Below, piece by piece: positions 13,484-27,840 of a DNA stretch of 64,000 bases. The first letter of the stretch is position 1; the number at the start of each line of letters is the position of its first letter. The translations under genes and the position numbers were made by a program. The DNA comes from Entophlyctis helioformis. Taxonomy: Eukaryota; Chytridiomycota; Chytridiomycetes; Chytridiales; Chytriomycetaceae. The notes below the pieces were generated by a model. The model saw nothing but the letters and a program-made list of their open reading frames with translations. It was not told the origin of the DNA and did not search any database. Location: contig JAHLKH010000145.1 in assembly GCA_025526915.1 (NCBI GenBank), positions 1 to 64,000 of the forward strand. The letters are read 5' to 3'.

Positions 13484-15545
13484 ATGCCAACAGATACCGA
13501 CGACGTGCGGGTGAGTCGCGCAGTGCAGTCCCGGCGCCAGGCCACTGTCAGCATGCCTTGTCCATCTCACCCACCACACCTATTTGACGACAGGCGGCCT
13601 TGCACGCTCACATCCGAGCCACAAACGAAGCGCTCGTCCGCTTGGCTGCTCTGGCTTCGCAGCCGAGTGTGGACCTGGCGACTTCCAGTCTAGGCAAAGG
13701 TGCGCTTGCGCTGCCTGCGCTGCTCATGTGTGCGTGCATGTCCGGGCCTGCTCACTGCATCATGCTCGCTGCTTGCGTCGCTTGGACTGCACCCCTTGGA
13801 CAGCCCAAGCCCGCGCAGAGATGCTGGCCCTTGTCGATGCCATCGAGTCGCATGTGCATCGTCTCCGTGACTTCACCGACTCGGCAACGACTCTTGGCAC
13901 GCCGCAGGCTGCGCAGGGTCTGTCCAGCAGCGCTCCAGTCTCCAGCTCAGCTGCGCCACCGCTTCAGCACCAGCCTCCTATCCCCATGCTGGCGCTGTCA
14001 CCGCTGACTCGCAAGCTTGCTGTGCACACACAGTCGCTGGTTGACGCACGATCGCGATACCAGGCCGCTGTCGCTCCCGACCAACCGGCAGACGCCGAGC
14101 CTGTGCCACTGGCTGCCATCCGCCGGCTGCTCGAAGACGTCCAGATCGCACAGGCTCGTCTGGCAGATGTCCAGACCGTCATCGACAGATACGCTGCTAC
14201 ACCGATCACCATGTTCCAGCCAGCCAGCCTTGCTGCCCACATTGCTTTTGTGAGCGTTCGGCTCTTTGCGTCCATCTCGATCCCTTCCGAGCTGGGCCAT
14301 CTGCCATCCCTCGGACGTGTTGGCGACTGCACAAAGCACTGTCTTGACTGGCACGAGTACCTGCGCAGCATTGCGACGACTGCTGTCCTGACAACCGACG
14401 TGAACTCTGTCTTTGGCCCGCCACCGCCCAATGCCAAGGATCTGCCAACCGCCGCGCATGCTCACGCCGCTGCCCTCGAGACGCTGGTCAGTACTGCGTT
14501 ACATCTGACGTATGTATACCGCGACTTGGAGGCTGCGACTGCCATCCTCGCGGCCCTCGCTTCACAGCCCATCGCGCGCCTTTCGCGCTCTTGGTCGTTT
14601 GTGCAGCCAACGACGCTAGCCGTGTTCGCCCACTTGTCGCACATGCTTGGCATTGGCACGCCAGATCATCACCACTGCGTTCTAGATGTTCTGTCGGGCA
14701 TGGTGCTTCATCACGGCACAGGCGGACAGCCCTTGCACAGTGACCCCAGCAGCAGCAATGCCACTCTTTCGGCCGTCCCTGTGCTCCTGGCCGTGCCCAG
14801 CATGCGCGCAATCGTCAGCAGCATCATTGACATTTACGACGCTTACACGGTCAGCACCGATCCATCGACTGGCCATGCGACGCTTTCAGACTATGGTGCC
14901 CAGAGTCTGCAAGGCATCATCGGGCTTGTCAAGGCCTGCCAGTCGAATGCGCCATATTCTGGCCCTGACCAATCTGGCCATTTGGACGGCGATGGGGCCA
15001 TGTCGCCCTCTGCAGCACCTAGAATCGCATCGCCATTGTCCCCGACTCACCAGGAGCGCAAGACTGCAGCTCCCATGCCCAAGCTCGATCAGCCGCTTCC
15101 GGTGCCGCCCAAGTCGCTTTGGACGCTCCAAGCTCCAAATGATGCCCTCACTCACTGGCTATTGACACGCGTCTACCATGGCGATGTCGAGCTGTGGCAT
15201 AAGAGCATGGAACTCATGGACTCGCGCGGCGGACCGGGCGACCACGGGGCAAGGATGGATGAAGCTGAAAACGCCTTTTGGCTCAGCGTCACAGAGGCAC
15301 GGCAGCAGCACCGGCAGCGCCATCCAACGCTGGTTTCCCATCCAGTGTACATTGCCGAGCCAATCTCAACACTAGCGGCCAACTCTGTTGCGACTGGACT
15401 GACGCTGTCTGGATCTGATCTGGACGGCGTGCTCAACCACCTCGACCAGCAGCAGCAGCAGCCTGCAAGTGGCAGTGGCAGTGGCGATGGGAGCGTGCTC
15501 GCGCCAGACTTGCTCGCCCGCTTCAACCAACTCAAACATCAATAA
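13484..15545 (+). CDS. RasGEF (Cdc25-like) domain protein, divergent
   Basis: Exons are 13484-13510, 13594-13699 and 13819-15545, giving about 620 residues. The N-terminal 150 residues are helical (AALHAHIRATNEALVRLAAL, MLALVDAIESHVHRLRDF). From about residue 220 the chain follows the RasGEF catalytic fold. It has an LAAHIAFVSVRLFASI helix, then a W-containing helix (LDWHEYLRSIATTAVL), then the conserved LETLVSTALHLTYVYRDLEAA and ILAALASQPIARLSRSW, which matches the family's SVMAIVSGLNSSAVSRLKKTW. Last comes VPSMRAIVSSIIDIYDAY. It likely promotes GDP/GTP exchange on a Ras or Rap GTPase. No N-terminal REM motif, SH3 or cyclic-nucleotide domain is visible. The C-terminus has a polyQ and Ser/Gly tail. 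The stop TAA is part of an AATAAA hexamer, and CLF1 ends only 38 bases downstream on the other strand. Confidence 0.65.
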
Positions 15546-15583
15546 AGCACCATGCTGATGTTCAGCGATGTATTTCCATGGTC

Positions 15584-18331
15584 CTACTCGTTGTCTTCAT
15601 CAGTGGCATCATCCTTGGGTTCACCACCCTCGCCACCACCGTCATCATCGCCCTCTCCTTCTTCATCGTCATCATCGTCATCATCATCATCATCATCATC
15701 ATTCCCAATGCCAAGATCAGCCATCTTTGACTTCCACTGGTGAGCAAGAGCAAGCAGCTTAAAGTTTGGCTTGTCGTCTTCGTCGTCGGGGAAGATGTAG
15801 TCGTAGTATTCTTCCCAGCCAGCCGGCGCGCCGCTCTCGTCCTGCATGCGACGGCGCTTTTTGACTGGGCGTGGCAGACGACGCTGCACACTCTGCGCCG
15901 TCTCTGGCGATCCATGTGTGCGCTCAAACGCAAGCCAGGCCTCGAGGAGCAGCACGCGCTCCTCCTTGGTCGCCGACTTTCGCAGGTGGCTGTTGGACTG
16001 CGCAAACCGGTCGCGCGCACGCTGCACGCACGCAGCAGAGTCGCCGTTGTCTGTGGCATTGACTTCGAACGAGGCGAAGCTGATGTGCACCTGCATGGCC
16101 ATGACGTGTCAGTATCGACACGGACCGATGTGATGAGCATGAGTCAAAGCAAGCCCGTGTAGTCACCTTGACATGGTCGGTAAGCTGCATGAGACGCTGG
16201 TACAGCTGGCGTGCCCGCTCCCACTCGCTCTCCTTGACCTCAAAGTCAATGTACGCCTTCCAGAGCACCTCGGGCATGTCGATCGACGGCTGCGACACGG
16301 CAATCTCCAGAATGGCGCGTGCACGGTCCACGTCGCCAAGCATGCCCTCCAGCTCGGCAAACTTGATCCAGCCGTAGCAGTTGGCCGGGTTCCACTCGAG
16401 GTACTTTTGGTACAGCACGCGCACGCGGTCAAACTCGCGCAGCGAGAGCTCAATCTCAATGTAGCCTTTGAAAAGCTTTTCCTTGGGGCATAGGCCGAGT
16501 GCCTGGCCCAGCGCCTTGCGAGCAGGGACGAGATCATGCTGGCGAATCAAAAAGCGTGCAAACAGGAGCCACACCTTGGCAAACGTGAACAGCTTGTGGG
16601 GGATGATCTTGAGGCACTTGCTGTAGATCTCGCGGGTACGCGCCATGTCCTGAACGTGCACAGTCGCATGCCCAGAAAGAAAAGAGTCAGTCGAGCCAAG
16701 CAGACAGACCACTGAGGCAATCCGCAGTACCTTGGCTTCGGTCTCTTCCCAGACGGCATAGTACAGCCAAATGTAAATGTAGCGACGCCAATAGCGCTTC
16801 TCCTCTACCGGCGGGATCTGCGAGATGGCGCGCTCGTACACCTCGCGGATCTTTTCGTGGCGACCAGTCGACTCTTCCAGCCGGATATAGTCGAACCAGA
16901 CATCGTAGTTGTGCGGCGACTGCGCGAGCTCCTATAGGCCAGTGGCGGGATGGGGCGGTTAGATGGCAGTGCTGGAAGAGAAACTGCGGCATCACTTGCC
17001 TCTTCGTACTTGATGCGGCGCTTTGAGATGATGACCGTCTCGACGCCATCCTTGCCGCCAAACTGCTTCTCAAACTGCGTGTACATGTTGTACAGATTCT
17101 CCTTTTGGCCCTCGGGCAGCTTGTCCAGGGCAAACTTGTAGATGACGCGGGCACGGTCGACCTCCTTGTGGCGCGTCTCGAACTTGGCAAACGAGATGTA
17201 CACGTTCTGGTCAATAAAGTCGTCGCCAAGCGTGGTGATGCACTGCTGGTAGATCTCGCGAGCCATGTCTATGGCGGGGACAAGACAGATGCGCATGCAG
17301 GCCGAGGTAGCGGGTCAGCGGCCGGTGCTGGGCCAACACCAAGCCAACAAACGCAGCCACTCACCGAGCTGGCTGTTTGACTCTTCAAACTTGGCCCACT
17401 TGAGCCAGTTTTTGGGCTGCGGGAACACGCTCACAAAGCGACGGAATACCTGGCGAGCACGCTCTGTCTCCTTGTATCTGCGGTGCACCAGGTTGAGCAC
17501 AAGGCAGCACAAGGCAGGGCATGGGGATCCGTGGGATGAAGAGCATGGCTTCACATACATACCTCATTTCAAACTTGACAAACGCCATCCAGGCCTCTTC
17601 GGCCGGCTCCCATTCCATCCAGCGCTCAAAGACCTGGCGAGCGCCGGGCACGTTGTCGAGCAGCTCTTCCATGTACGTGTACTTGTACCAGAACAGGTCG
17701 ATGCGGGGCAGGATGGCAACGACACGGTCAAAGATGTTGCGGGCACGGTTGATGTTGCGATGGCGCATCTCCATCTCGGTGTACTTGAGCCAGATGGTCT
17801 GGTTGCGCGAGTCGTTGTCGATGGCACGCTCAAACACCGAGCGGGCGCTGCCGGACGGCGGGCGGCAGCACGGGAGGGAACGTTAGTAGGCAGCCGCAGC
17901 AGTGGGCGGCAGCGGTGGGCAGCAGCAAGGGGGAGGCCAGCACGGCGCGCACCGTTCAAACTCGGTCTGCGACTCTTCCCACGCTGCATACTGCAGCCAG
18001 GCACCGACGTTGGCGCGGTTCTTGCGGATAGCGCCTTCGTAGTGCTGGCGCTTGGACAGCCGGTAGTCGGCGAGCTCCTCCTTGTCGGCAATGCGCTGCT
18101 TGGGCTTGGGGGTGGGCTTCTCGCGAGAGCTCTCGGCCTCCTTGAGCAGCTGCTCGGCCGTGATCTGCACGGCGGCGGCATTCTTGTTCTTGACCTGTGC
18201 CAGTGTCCGTGTGAGCCAGCGTGCAAGCGACAGTGCCAGTGCGCCAGTGCGCCAGTGTGCCAGTGTGCCAGTGCGAGGGTGTGCCAGTGCCCGTAGGAGC
18301 GCACCTTTGAAGGGCGTGGCTGGCGCTCCAT
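15584..18331 (-). CDS. CLF1: Pre-mRNA splicing factor Clf1/Syf3 (Crooked-neck), HAT-repeat scaffold
   Basis: This is the HAT-repeat protein of the Prp19/NineTeen complex, needed for spliceosome activation in the nucleus. Exons run from MERQPRPSK at 18331, then [17 protein letters not shown], the diagnostic Crn N-terminus. HAT repeats follow: [123 protein letters not shown] and [20 protein letters not shown]. The C-terminus has a basic [12 protein letters not shown] patch and a poly-Asp tail (15660-15710). Length is about 680 residues, normal for the family. There are at least seven introns. The gene is head-to-head with the TOPORS-like gene and tail-to-tail with the RasGEF gene. Confidence 0.95.
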
Positions 18332-18490
18332 GCTGTGCAGGCGGGCGAGCGGGCAGGTTGTGGAGCGAGCGTGCTGCCATACCCTGCCCGTCACGTGGGG
18401 GTCATGTGGGAGTCATGTGGGGCCACGCGGGGTCATGTGACAATGTGCTTGTGTTGGCTGCGTGATCGGCTGGTTTGCCTCGGCCTGTCC
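18332..18490. promoter_or_regulatory. Divergent CLF1/TOPORS promoter with four CAYGTG boxes
   Basis: This 159-bp spacer between two start codons carries GTCACGTG at 18390-18397 and GTCATGTG at 18401-18408, 18412-18419 and 18432-18439. The last is extended to GTCATGTGAC. Steps are 11, 11 and 20 bp, close to whole helical turns. GTCAYGTG is the core recognised by bHLH factors such as Cbf1 or USF/MITF types in other fungi and animals. Use here is inferred. Confidence 0.6.
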
Positions 18491-19858
18491 ATGGGCGACA
18501 TCAGCGACGACATCAGCGACTGCGACGACGCTTTCGACGCTTACTCGGATGGCGACCATTCGCAAGGCACCGATGCAGCCACTGCATCCACTGCTCCCAC
18601 TGCTCCCGCTTCTCCCACTGCTCCCACCGCATCCCCGCACTCGGCCTGCCCCATCTGCCTCGACTCCATCGCCGACAGAGCGCTGCTCGATGTCTGTCTG
18701 CGTCAGTGGCTCGCTCTGACTCTGTCGCTCACTGCCTGCCTGCATGCCTGGCCTGCCTGTCTGCCTGTCTGCCTGTCTGCCCGGCACGCATCACTGACAC
18801 ACATCACCGACAGACGCCTTCTGCTTCGGCTGCATCGCGCAATGGGCCTGCGTGTCCCGCCAATGCCCGCTGTGCAAGCGGCCGTTCACTCTGGCCGTTC
18901 ATGCCATCGCTTCCGACTCGGAGTTTGCCACCGTGAGTGTGCGCATGCATCCTCTGGCCTCCTCTGGGCTCTTCTGTCTGCCGAGCCTCTGCTGATCATC
19001 TCCGTCTGGCTGCTGGCCGCCAACAGCATCGTTTCCCGCCAATCGCCCCGCCCCGATCCGAGCCACATCGATCAAGACTCTCGCAGCCATCACCATCACC
19101 TGCACCTGCACCGTCTGCATCTGCACCTGCCCGCTCCATGTCCAGGACTCAGCAGCGACGCCACGCTGCAGCAACAGTCGCTTATTCATTACAGCGCGAG
19201 AGAGATCGCTCACGGCGCAGAAGCGCGGCCCAGTCGAACCAGTCGGACCAGTCGGGCCAAACCTCTGACGCTGGATCCAGCCAGAGGACCCACCATCAGG
19301 ATCCGCACGAGGCAATGCACAAAGCGGCTCTCGCAAGGCGGCGGGCCGTTTACAGACGCGGCATGCGCGCGCGGTACGTAGGCGTGACGATGCAGTCCAA
19401 GATCAAAGACTTTGGTAGGCATGGCCATCCCAGATCGCGCGGCTTCAGTCGTGATGCGCACTCATCGACACTCCCTTTGCGCCACATTACAGGCCCAGCC
19501 GCCTTTCAACGTTATCCTGCGCAACTCAATCGGCTTGTGCCATGGATCCGCCGTGAGCTGAACGCGTTGTTGGGCGATGGCGATGTAGAGCTTGTAAAGG
19601 ACTTTATCGTCGCTATGCTCGCGAGGTAAGCACGAACAACACAGCCGTCCTTTGTGTGTGCATGCATCTACTTACAGCACCTGGAAACACAACCACTCAT
19701 CGGTCAGATACGAGCCACGGAGCGACTTGGCCATCAGCCTTCTGTCAGACTACCTTGGACGCGATGCCGAACTGTTTCTGCACGAGCTAGTTTGCTTTGC
19801 TACATCGCCGTTTGACATTCGAGCCTACGACTCTGTTGTCCAATACCACATACCATGA
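18491..19858 (+). CDS. TOPORS-like RING-finger E3 ligase
   Basis: The start is MGDISDDISD. An acidic N-terminus of about 50 residues leads to a C3HC4 RING split by an intron: CPICLDSIADRALLDV, then FCFGCIAQWACVSRQCPLCKRPF. A Ser/Arg-rich middle follows (SRTQQRRHAAATVAYS, RERDRSRRRS). After an intron ending at about 19492 the sequence PAAFQRYPAQLNRLVPWIRR, then ELNALLG, matches the TOPORS domain found downstream of the RING in metazoan topors. The last exon ends ELFLHELVCFATSPFDIRAYD, also a topors feature. The RING should recruit an E2 for ubiquitin transfer; animal topors also acts in SUMOylation. The protein is probably nuclear. It shares a short divergent promoter with CLF1. Exon edges in the middle are approximate. 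Confidence 0.8.
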
Positions 19859-19947
19859 TCCATTCACGTGCCAATACTGCAATTGTGTATACTCAATAGA
19901 AGCATCTCAGCAAGCAGGGAAGGAAGACCATTCATTCCTTCATTAGA

Positions 19948-21405
19948 CTAATTGTGCCGTCGCTGGCGCTTGTTCGAACCTCGCGAGTCAGAAAAGGAGG
20001 ATCGCCGATGCAGGCGAGTCATGGCATGCACAACCTGCGCATAAGAAATGTCCGCATCACGGCCCAACGCAGACTCGAAATCATCCATTGCCTGCTGGAT
20101 CTCGTCCCAGACACCAATCAACGCGGCCCGCTTGCCAGATAGCAAGTCATCCATGCGAAAAACTTGGTCGAGACCGGCACGAGGTTCTTGAATATCAATC
20201 TTTTGTGCGTCTCCCAGCAGTCGGTGGTATGCATCACGAAAGACGCGACGGATCGAGCCCATGCGGAACGAGCCCCTGCTCACATTGTTGCTGAAATCGC
20301 TCGGATCGCGGATGTACAGCGTGATGTTGTCGTCGTCATCAAGCTCGTCTTCATAGGATCTATACTGGCCGCCAGAGTCGCGGCGACCGTTGTTTCTGCT
20401 GTCGCGACTGTCATCGTAACCGTCATCGTAGCCGTCATCGTAGTCGTCATCGTAGCCGTCATCGGAAGAGTCTCGTCCCGTGGTTCGCTGCGGCCCGTCG
20501 GGCCTGGGTATGGTGCAGAGGGTGTCGTTGACAGCAATGGCATCTCTGCTGTAGTTGAAGGCACGTCCGTAGTACCCAAGAAAGTTGAGGAGCAGCAGCC
20601 CAAGCGATATCGTGTGAGGCAAGCCACAGTTCTTGGTGCGGATCACCGTGGCGACGGCCATGTTGACGAGAGAAAACCCGCCGAGCCCGCCCGTAAACAC
20701 CTCGTCCATGTCCTCTTGTTGGAGGATCAGCTTCACGACCAAGACAAGCGGCATCAGCTCGGGATGATCACGAAACCAGCCCTGCGCCACTTGCGTGGAC
20801 CGGTTGCCCGACTGCATGTTGGCCGTGATGTCCATCTTGATCGCGCCAAAGCGGGCGGTCGTGGTGAGTTTGATGACGGGCACGCGAGCCGTTGAGATGA
20901 GTCTGACGGACGAGCTGTCGATCCAGGGCTCGTTGCGCAGCAGCGACTTGAGATCCCAGAGCACTCTGCGGCCGTCCTGGGTGCGGACGTTGACGACCAC
21001 GTCGATGTCTGCGTCGGACAGGTAGACGCCGGTTGCGCACGAGCCAAAGACGGACAGCTCCACGTTTCTGGCGCCGTAGGTGTTGTCGCAGAGTTCGGCC
21101 AAGCAGCCTGCAAGCCACGAACGCAGGCTCTGCTCTTCATGCGTCGGCTCCAGCTCTCTGGCGAGGTCGTCGAGGAAGGTTGTGAGCCAGTCGATGTAGT
21201 AGTCCGAATCGTGCAGCAGCTCGGTGAGGGACATGTCGCCGGGAATCGGCTCGATGGGCTTCGCAACCTCGGCATATCCCGAGTAACGGCCATGCCGCTG
21301 TTCCTCTGACCAAGCCGACGAGCCCGTTGACATGATCGGACGCGAGGTCAGATGCAAACCAGGCTGATCGCGAGTTTGAGAGTGCGCTGCTGATTGGCCT
21401 GCCAT
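19948..21405 (-). CDS. TRF4: Trf4/5-type non-canonical poly(A) polymerase (TRAMP complex)
   Basis: This is a single-exon gene. The nucleotidyltransferase core has GSCATGVYLSDADIDVVV (the GS motif with the two catalytic Asp residues) and the third Asp in AIKMDITANM. The PAP-associated region follows (LPHTISLGLLLLNFLGYYG), and the nucleotide-recognition motif reads YIRDPSDFSNNVSRGSF. These match Trf4/Trf5 and PAPD5/7, which oligoadenylate aberrant nuclear RNAs for exosome decay. An unusual Asp/Gly/Tyr insert of about 40 residues (about 20395-20480, repeated YDDGYDDGYDD) sits between the helical domain and the recognition motif. The family's C-terminal basic region is present (KRQRRH). Start candidates are ATGs at 21405 and 21333. 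The later one leaves the paired CACGTG boxes about 80 bases upstream and may be the true start. The gene is divergent from GOS1. Confidence 0.92.
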   Translation of the reverse strand: MAGQSAAHSQTRDQPGLHLTSRPIMSTGSSAWSEEQRHGRYSGYAEVAKPIEPIPGDMSLTELLHDSDYYIDWLTTFLDDLARELEPTHEEQSLRSWLAGCLAELCDNTYGARNVELSVFGSCATGVYLSDADIDVVVNVRTQDGRRVLWDLKSLLRNEPWIDSSSVRLISTARVPVIKLTTTARFGAIKMDITANMQSGNRSTQVAQGWFRDHPELMPLVLVVKLILQQEDMDEVFTGGLGGFSLVNMAVATVIRTKNCGLPHTISLGLLLLNFLGYYGRAFNYSRDAIAVNDTLCTIPRPDGPQRTTGRDSSDDGYDDDYDDGYDDGYDDSRDSRNNGRRDSGGQYRSYEDELDDDDNITLYIRDPSDFSNNVSRGSFRMGSIRRVFRDAYHRLLGDAQKIDIQEPRAGLDQVFRMDDLLSGKRAALIGVWDEIQQAMDDFESALGRDADISYAQVVHAMTRLHRRSSFSDSRGSNKRQRRHN

Positions 21406-21410
21406 CCAGC

Positions 21411-21426
21411 CACGTGTGTCCACGTG
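21411..21426. promoter_or_regulatory. Paired CACGTG boxes between TRF4 and GOS1
   Basis: Two CACGTG hexamers lie at 21411-21416 and 21421-21426, 10 bp centre to centre. They are in the spacer between the divergent TRF4-type and GOS1 genes. The second extends to CCACGTGAC. The pair fits a bHLH site pair on one face of the helix. Confidence 0.55.
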
Positions 21427-21594
21427 ACTCGCCTAAACATCGATTACTTCCGTCAGTGATTCACGATCGACCTCGCTGGCCACCATCCAGTCACAACCCT
21501 GTAGGCGGCATGCTCGCAGATGTGCGCCGTCCGCTGGTGGTCCATGCTGTCTGCTGACTCTTGAGCACTGGCATACCACACTAGCCTTGGTCGA

Positions 21595-22938
21595 ATGCCT
21601 GCAGAGGCATCACAGCAACTTCAACAGCAGCAGCAGCAGCAACTCCTTCCACAACAGCCACCACTTGAGCAGCCACAGCAGCAGAGGATGATGTCCAGCT
21701 CAGCGTCCAACTGGGAGTCGCTGCGCAAGCATGCACGGCAGCTGGAGCACGAAATCGACTCGCAGCTGGTGTCGTATGCCAAGATAGCCTCGTCCACGTC
21801 GGCGTCGTCATCGTCCATGAACGGCATGCACGGCTCGTCGTCGTCTTCCTACTACGGCGTCGACAGCCTCGCAGCCGCACAGACTGCAGAGCATGAGCTC
21901 GAGGACCTGCTCAAGCAGGTGCGTGCGTGGTGCATGGCCCGTGGTGCGTGGCTGCCAGCAGTCGCCGTCCTAACCACCACCGCCGCCTGAACGGCCACAG
22001 CTCACAGCCAGCATCAACGCCATGACCGTGTGCATTGAAAACTCTGGGACGGCGCATCCATCGGCGGCGTCCATGTCGCATCTGCTTCAGCGGCATCGCG
22101 CCAACCTGTTCGAGTACAACCGCGAGTTCCAGAAGACAAAGGTGCCTGGTGCCCTGTCATGCCGTGCCGTGCCCTGTCATGCCGTGCCGTGCCATGCCGT
22201 GCCGTGCCATGCCATGCCATGTGCCAGCGTACGGTGGCGGTTGGCTGCCTGTCCGCATTGTGCTGACCAACATGACACGGCCGGCAACCGGCTGGCAGTC
22301 GAGCATCATCTCCAAGCGAGAGCACGTGGAGCTGCTGAGCTCGATCCGCAACGACGTTGGCTCGTTCCGGTCAGGGGCGGGCGGCAGCTCGCAGGAATAC
22401 TATCTGACGGAGCGCGGCCGCATGGAGAGCGCGCACAACATGGTCGACGAGATTCTACAGTTGCGTCTGCCGCGTCTGCCTGGCTGCCGGGCTGCCGGGC
22501 TGCTGGGCTGCCGGGCTGCTTGTTCGTGTGCGAAGCCGCGTTGGACTGACATGAGCGATGGATGGCCCGCAACGCTCGGTCGCTCGTCGACAGACAAGCC
22601 ATGGACTCGCGGGATGATCTCGAGAAGCAAAAGTCGTCCTTGTTTGGCACGCGCGGGCGGCTGTCGACCGTCATGGGTAGGCTCTGCGGTGTATGGGAGA
22701 GCCGTGTCTTGTATGCCGTTGGTGGTCTGGCTGGCTGACTGGGCACGGATGCCGGTGTGCACACACGCACACGCACACGCTCGCACATTCAACACACGCA
22801 CGTTCAACAACAGGGCGGTTTCCACAGCTGGCAAACGTGCTGGGCCGCATCAACACGCGCCGGACACGAGACTCTTGGATCCTGGGCACGGTCATTGGCG
22901 TGTGCATGTGCATCATCATGTGGTACGCCATTGGCTGA
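21595..22938 (+). CDS. GOS1: Golgi SNAP receptor Gos1 (GOSR1/GS28)
   Basis: About five exons encode a Qb-SNARE. After a polyQ N-terminus comes NWESLRKHARQLEHEIDSQL, the conserved Gos1 N-terminal helix, then HELEDLLKQ and LTASINAM. FEYNREFQKTK and LLSSIRNDVGSF lead to the SNARE motif, which is split by introns, and ANVLGRINTRRTRDSWI. The C-terminal anchor reads ILGTVIGVCMCIIMWYAIG, a single tail-anchored membrane segment as in GOSR1. It acts in intra-Golgi and ER-Golgi fusion with Sed5, Ykt6 and Sft1 or Bet1. An AATAAA signal lies about 40 bases past the stop. Introns contain simple repeats (GCCGTGCC/CATGCC, CACACG). Confidence 0.9.
22148..22222. repeat. GCCGTGCC/CATGCC simple repeat in a GOS1 intron
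   Basis: About 75 bases are made almost entirely of the pentamers GCCGT, GCCAT and GCCCT in tandem. They form most of one GOS1 intron. Similar GCCGT/GCCAT tracts occur near 32790, 40285 and 53490, always outside coding exons. Confidence 0.8.
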
Positions 22939-22998
22939 GGGGCGGCAGTGGCAGCAGCGGGTGTCTGTGGGCCGTCGAATAAAGGGCTTGAAGCGGCT

Positions 22999-23082
22999 GC
23001 TGTCTTGTGGTTGTCTCATGGCTGTCTCGTGGCTGTCTCAAGGCTGTCTCACGGCTGCCTCGCGGCCGTCTCGCGGTTGTCC
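22999..23082. repeat. 11-bp tandem repeat upstream of MCM3
   Basis: Seven to eight tandem copies of an 11-bp unit (consensus GCTGTCTCNNG) end 36 bases before the MCM3 start codon. The period equals about one turn of B-DNA. The array occupies roughly half of the spacer between the GOS1 stop and the MCM3 start, so it lies in the MCM3 promoter or 5' UTR. Confidence 0.85.
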
Positions 23083-23117
23083 AGACACCCGCAAACGGCA
23101 AGCAGATCTCCGACGCC

Positions 23118-26484
<3,367 letters not shown>

Positions 26485-26498
26485 TGCTTTCCTTGCGA

Positions 26499-27802
26499 AT
26501 GAATGCCGACACCGATCTGGGCAGCATGCGGTGCATCGTGCCGTTTCTTGGCGTGCGCGACGGCGGCATCGACGTGGTGCGTGCATCCCGCATGCTCGCG
26601 GCCGTGAGTGCACGCTCTCTGTCTATCTGTCTGCGCCGTCCTCGGCCGGCCCAGGCCCACGCTCACGCTCACGCACCCGCCAACAGACGCTGCTGGCGGC
26701 ACCTCTGGCCGTCCGCTCGTCGCTCGTCGTGGTCGTGCAGTCGGACAGCGAGCACAGTGCCCTGACGGCAGCGCTGGCGCCACACCCGCCGCTGCAAGTC
26801 GACATCCGAGTTGTTGGACGCCCGTCGCTCCGCCAGTCGCTGGCCTCGCTGGTAGCCGAGACCCGGCCGGCGTTCATGGTCGCCGAGACCAACAGCCGCC
26901 TCAAGCACGGTTCGTCGCTCGCTCGCGGACGTCCGTCCGTCCGTTTGTTGCGCATCGCTGGCGCTGACGCTGCACTCCCTTGGGCGGCCAGACGCAACAC
27001 CCTGGAGTCTGGCCGTGTCGCAGCTGGCCCAGGGCGATGCGCTGCACAAGGCGCTCAAGCGCGGGTACCGGCTGCATCCAGCGATGGGCCAGATGTGTCC
27101 GGTCGCCGTGGACCCGCGATCGTCACTGCGCACCGAGCACGGCGTGCAGTGGGTCGTGTACACGGTCGCGCCAAACGTGCTGCCGTCACGGGCCGAGTGT
27201 CTGGCCGGCGAGGACGCCATGGATGCCGCCGTCGAGGGTGTGGGCGTTGTGTTCCGATCGCTGGTGGCATGGCTGAGTCAATGGCAGCCAGCCCAGCCCG
27301 TACCCGCTCTTCCATCGACGCCACGATCAGGCAAGTGCAGTGCGCTCATGATGCGCTCCTGGGCCGTTCATGTGTGTGGCTGATCAAGGACCAGCCACGG
27401 CACCCAACACGCCCAAACGCAAGGCTCAAGACGACAGCGAGACTCGACAGCAGCAGCCATCAAGACGCAGCCCATGGGCAGACGCGCTGTGGCCATTCTG
27501 CGAATCGCCCGAGACGTTCCCAAAGTCGGTCGTCGAGTCGTTTGATGACGAGACGGTGACCATCTACGACAAGTACCCCAAGTCACGCGTCCACATGCTG
27601 GTCATGCCGCGACGCCGTATCGGCAGTCTGGCTGACCTGTGTCGCGACGATGTTCCCCTTCTGGGGCTCATGGCGCAGCGTGCTCAAGAAGCCATCGCTC
27701 GCCACGCGAATGGCGCGTCCACTGCCTTCAAGACCGGGTTCCATGCGATCCCGAGCATGCGGTATGTCTGCACCGACTCGCTGCTGCTGGCGTGTTAGCG
27801 CT

Positions 27803-27840
<38 letters not shown>

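Noticed and set aside
27370..27798. Separate gene starting at MCVADQGPATAP for the HIT domain
   Set aside because: The ATG lies inside the proposed GC-AG intron. The joined frame with the macro-like exons fits plant-type aprataxin better. A separate gene cannot be fully excluded.
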